Positions 14,291 to 14,860 of a stretch of DNA of 14,860 nucleotides are shown here, piece by piece. Under the pieces are notes generated by a model. It was given only the letters and a program-made list of their open reading frames with translations, was not told where the DNA came from and did not search any database. The stretch spans positions 1 to 14,860 of the forward strand of contig JAJZKS010000016.1 of assembly GCA_021850835.1 (NCBI GenBank). The letters run 5' to 3'. This stretch comes from Thermoplasmata archaeon. Its GTDB lineage: Archaea > Thermoplasmatota > Thermoplasmata > Thermoplasmatales > Thermoplasmataceae. Both the position numbers and the translations under genes were made by a program. Within the stretch, counting starts at the first letter, position 1. Each line of letters starts with the position of its first letter.

Positions 14291-14322
14291 AATTCTTCTT
14301 GAAAATAGGATGGGTGTTGTTT

Positions 14323-14860
14323 GTGCAGTACAACAACCCCTCAGTCCACGGAAAGAGCAGTAATAAAAGGATATGGTCCCCGTACAATGAATCGCTTGTC
14401 AGACGCATGTAGGATATCCTTGACCTCAAAGATATTAATAATTACACTATTGATCTGAAGAAACAGAACAGGAAGAAGAACGGAAGGCCCTTTATTCTTC
14501 CGGATAAGATCATTGAGATCCTGGCGAGGATCAGAGCGGTTTTCAATGCATCATTCATATCCCTTGAATCTTACATGAGGATATTTCAGGATATTCTTGG
14601 AGTGCCAAGAATCTCCTACACATCAATATTTCGATGAATAAGGGGGATCAAAGTGCCTGAGATTATGAATGCATCCTCTTCTGTTGCAGCGGATTCAACA
14701 GGCTTCAAGACCACAATCCGAGGACTGGATGTCCAATAAATGGGCAAAGAAAAGGAAGGGATGGATCAAGCTTCATGTCTCAGCTGACACAGAAAGGTTC
14801 ATGGCATCCCGGATATCGCTGACAGCAGAGCACAGTCATGATGCCACTCAGTTCGGTAAA
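14323..14860 (+). pseudogene. Decayed IS5-family transposase, 5' part (runs off the window)
   Basis: Reading from a GTG at 14323 gives the start of an IS5-type DDE transposase: RIWSPYNESLVRR, then NRKKNGRPF, then the helical region ending ISYTSIFR, then the first catalytic motif ADSTGFKTT. The frame is broken three times. A TAG lies at 14410-14412, and a TGA at 14635-14637 sits where the family has Arg (a C-to-T change of CGA would explain it). A net 2-base loss near 14722-14726 follows, after which the reading shifts to DWMSNKWAKKRKGWIKLHVSADTE, the next conserved segment with the second catalytic Asp. The remainder leaves the window at base 14860 while still matching the family (AEHSHDATQF). 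Several independent lesions make this a dead copy, so it could move only with help from an intact relative. It supports past transposition next to the SDR gene. Confidence 0.88.

Noticed and set aside
1..14860. CRISPR array, tRNA, rRNA or toxin-antitoxin system
   Set aside because: No regularly spaced direct repeats, no cloverleaf or conserved RNA segments, and no cas-like genes. The NTase resembles antitoxin MNT proteins only in the core motif and has a glycosyltransferase, not a HEPN protein, as its partner.

Overview
The window looks like a chromosomal stretch from an archaeon, most plausibly a wall-less thermoacidophile of the Thermoplasmatales or a close relative. This is inference. Several genes have a TATA-like box 25-30 bases before an ATG with almost no leader, as in leaderless archaeal transcripts. 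Internal operon genes instead carry GGAG/GGTG ribosome sites and several TTG starts. Membrane and secreted proteins are rich in N-X-S/T sites, and the transposase remnant is of an IS5-type group common in archaea. Base composition is moderate and fairly even across the window.

Layout, left to right. (1) 117-1630: a two-gene operon of a small DxD nucleotidyltransferase and a family-2 glycosyltransferase, coupled through TGATG. (2) 1808-3286: a secreted phosphoesterase of the AcpA/phospholipase C superfamily with a C-terminal membrane anchor. (3) 3397-4551, minus strand: a secreted or anchored protein with about seven Trp/Gly-rich repeats, probably a beta-propeller, carrying many N-glycosylation sites. 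(4) 4650-5810: a protein fusing a PNPOx-like split-barrel domain to a SAM-dependent methyltransferase. (5) 6825-5822, minus strand: a second family-2 glycosyltransferase followed by a coupled 69-residue hypothetical protein. (6) 7206-9457: a small four-helix membrane protein and a GT-C type polytopic glycosyltransferase. (7) 11809-9882, minus strand: an operon of a zinc-ribbon protein, an ABC ATPase and an ABC-2 permease, ending in a hairpin with a U-run. (8) 11916-13381: a CorA-type divalent cation transporter and a small membrane protein. (9) 13513-14241: a short-chain dehydrogenase. (10) From about 14270 to the window end: the left part of a decayed IS5-family insertion sequence with two stop codons and a frameshift.

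The left two thirds read as a cell-surface neighbourhood: three glycosyltransferases of two folds (two cytosolic-type GT2 and one lipid-linked-sugar GT-C), a nucleotidyltransferase, and two surface proteins dense in glycosylation sites. The economical interpretation is assembly and attachment of surface glycans, but each transcription unit is short and orientations alternate, so this is a neighbourhood rather than one operon. The right third is ordinary transport and metabolism. No CRISPR array, tRNA, rRNA or toxin-antitoxin pair was recognised. The most unusual items are the split-barrel/methyltransferase fusion, the propeller whose repeat motif itself contains the glycosylation site, and the nucleotidyltransferase-glycosyltransferase pair.
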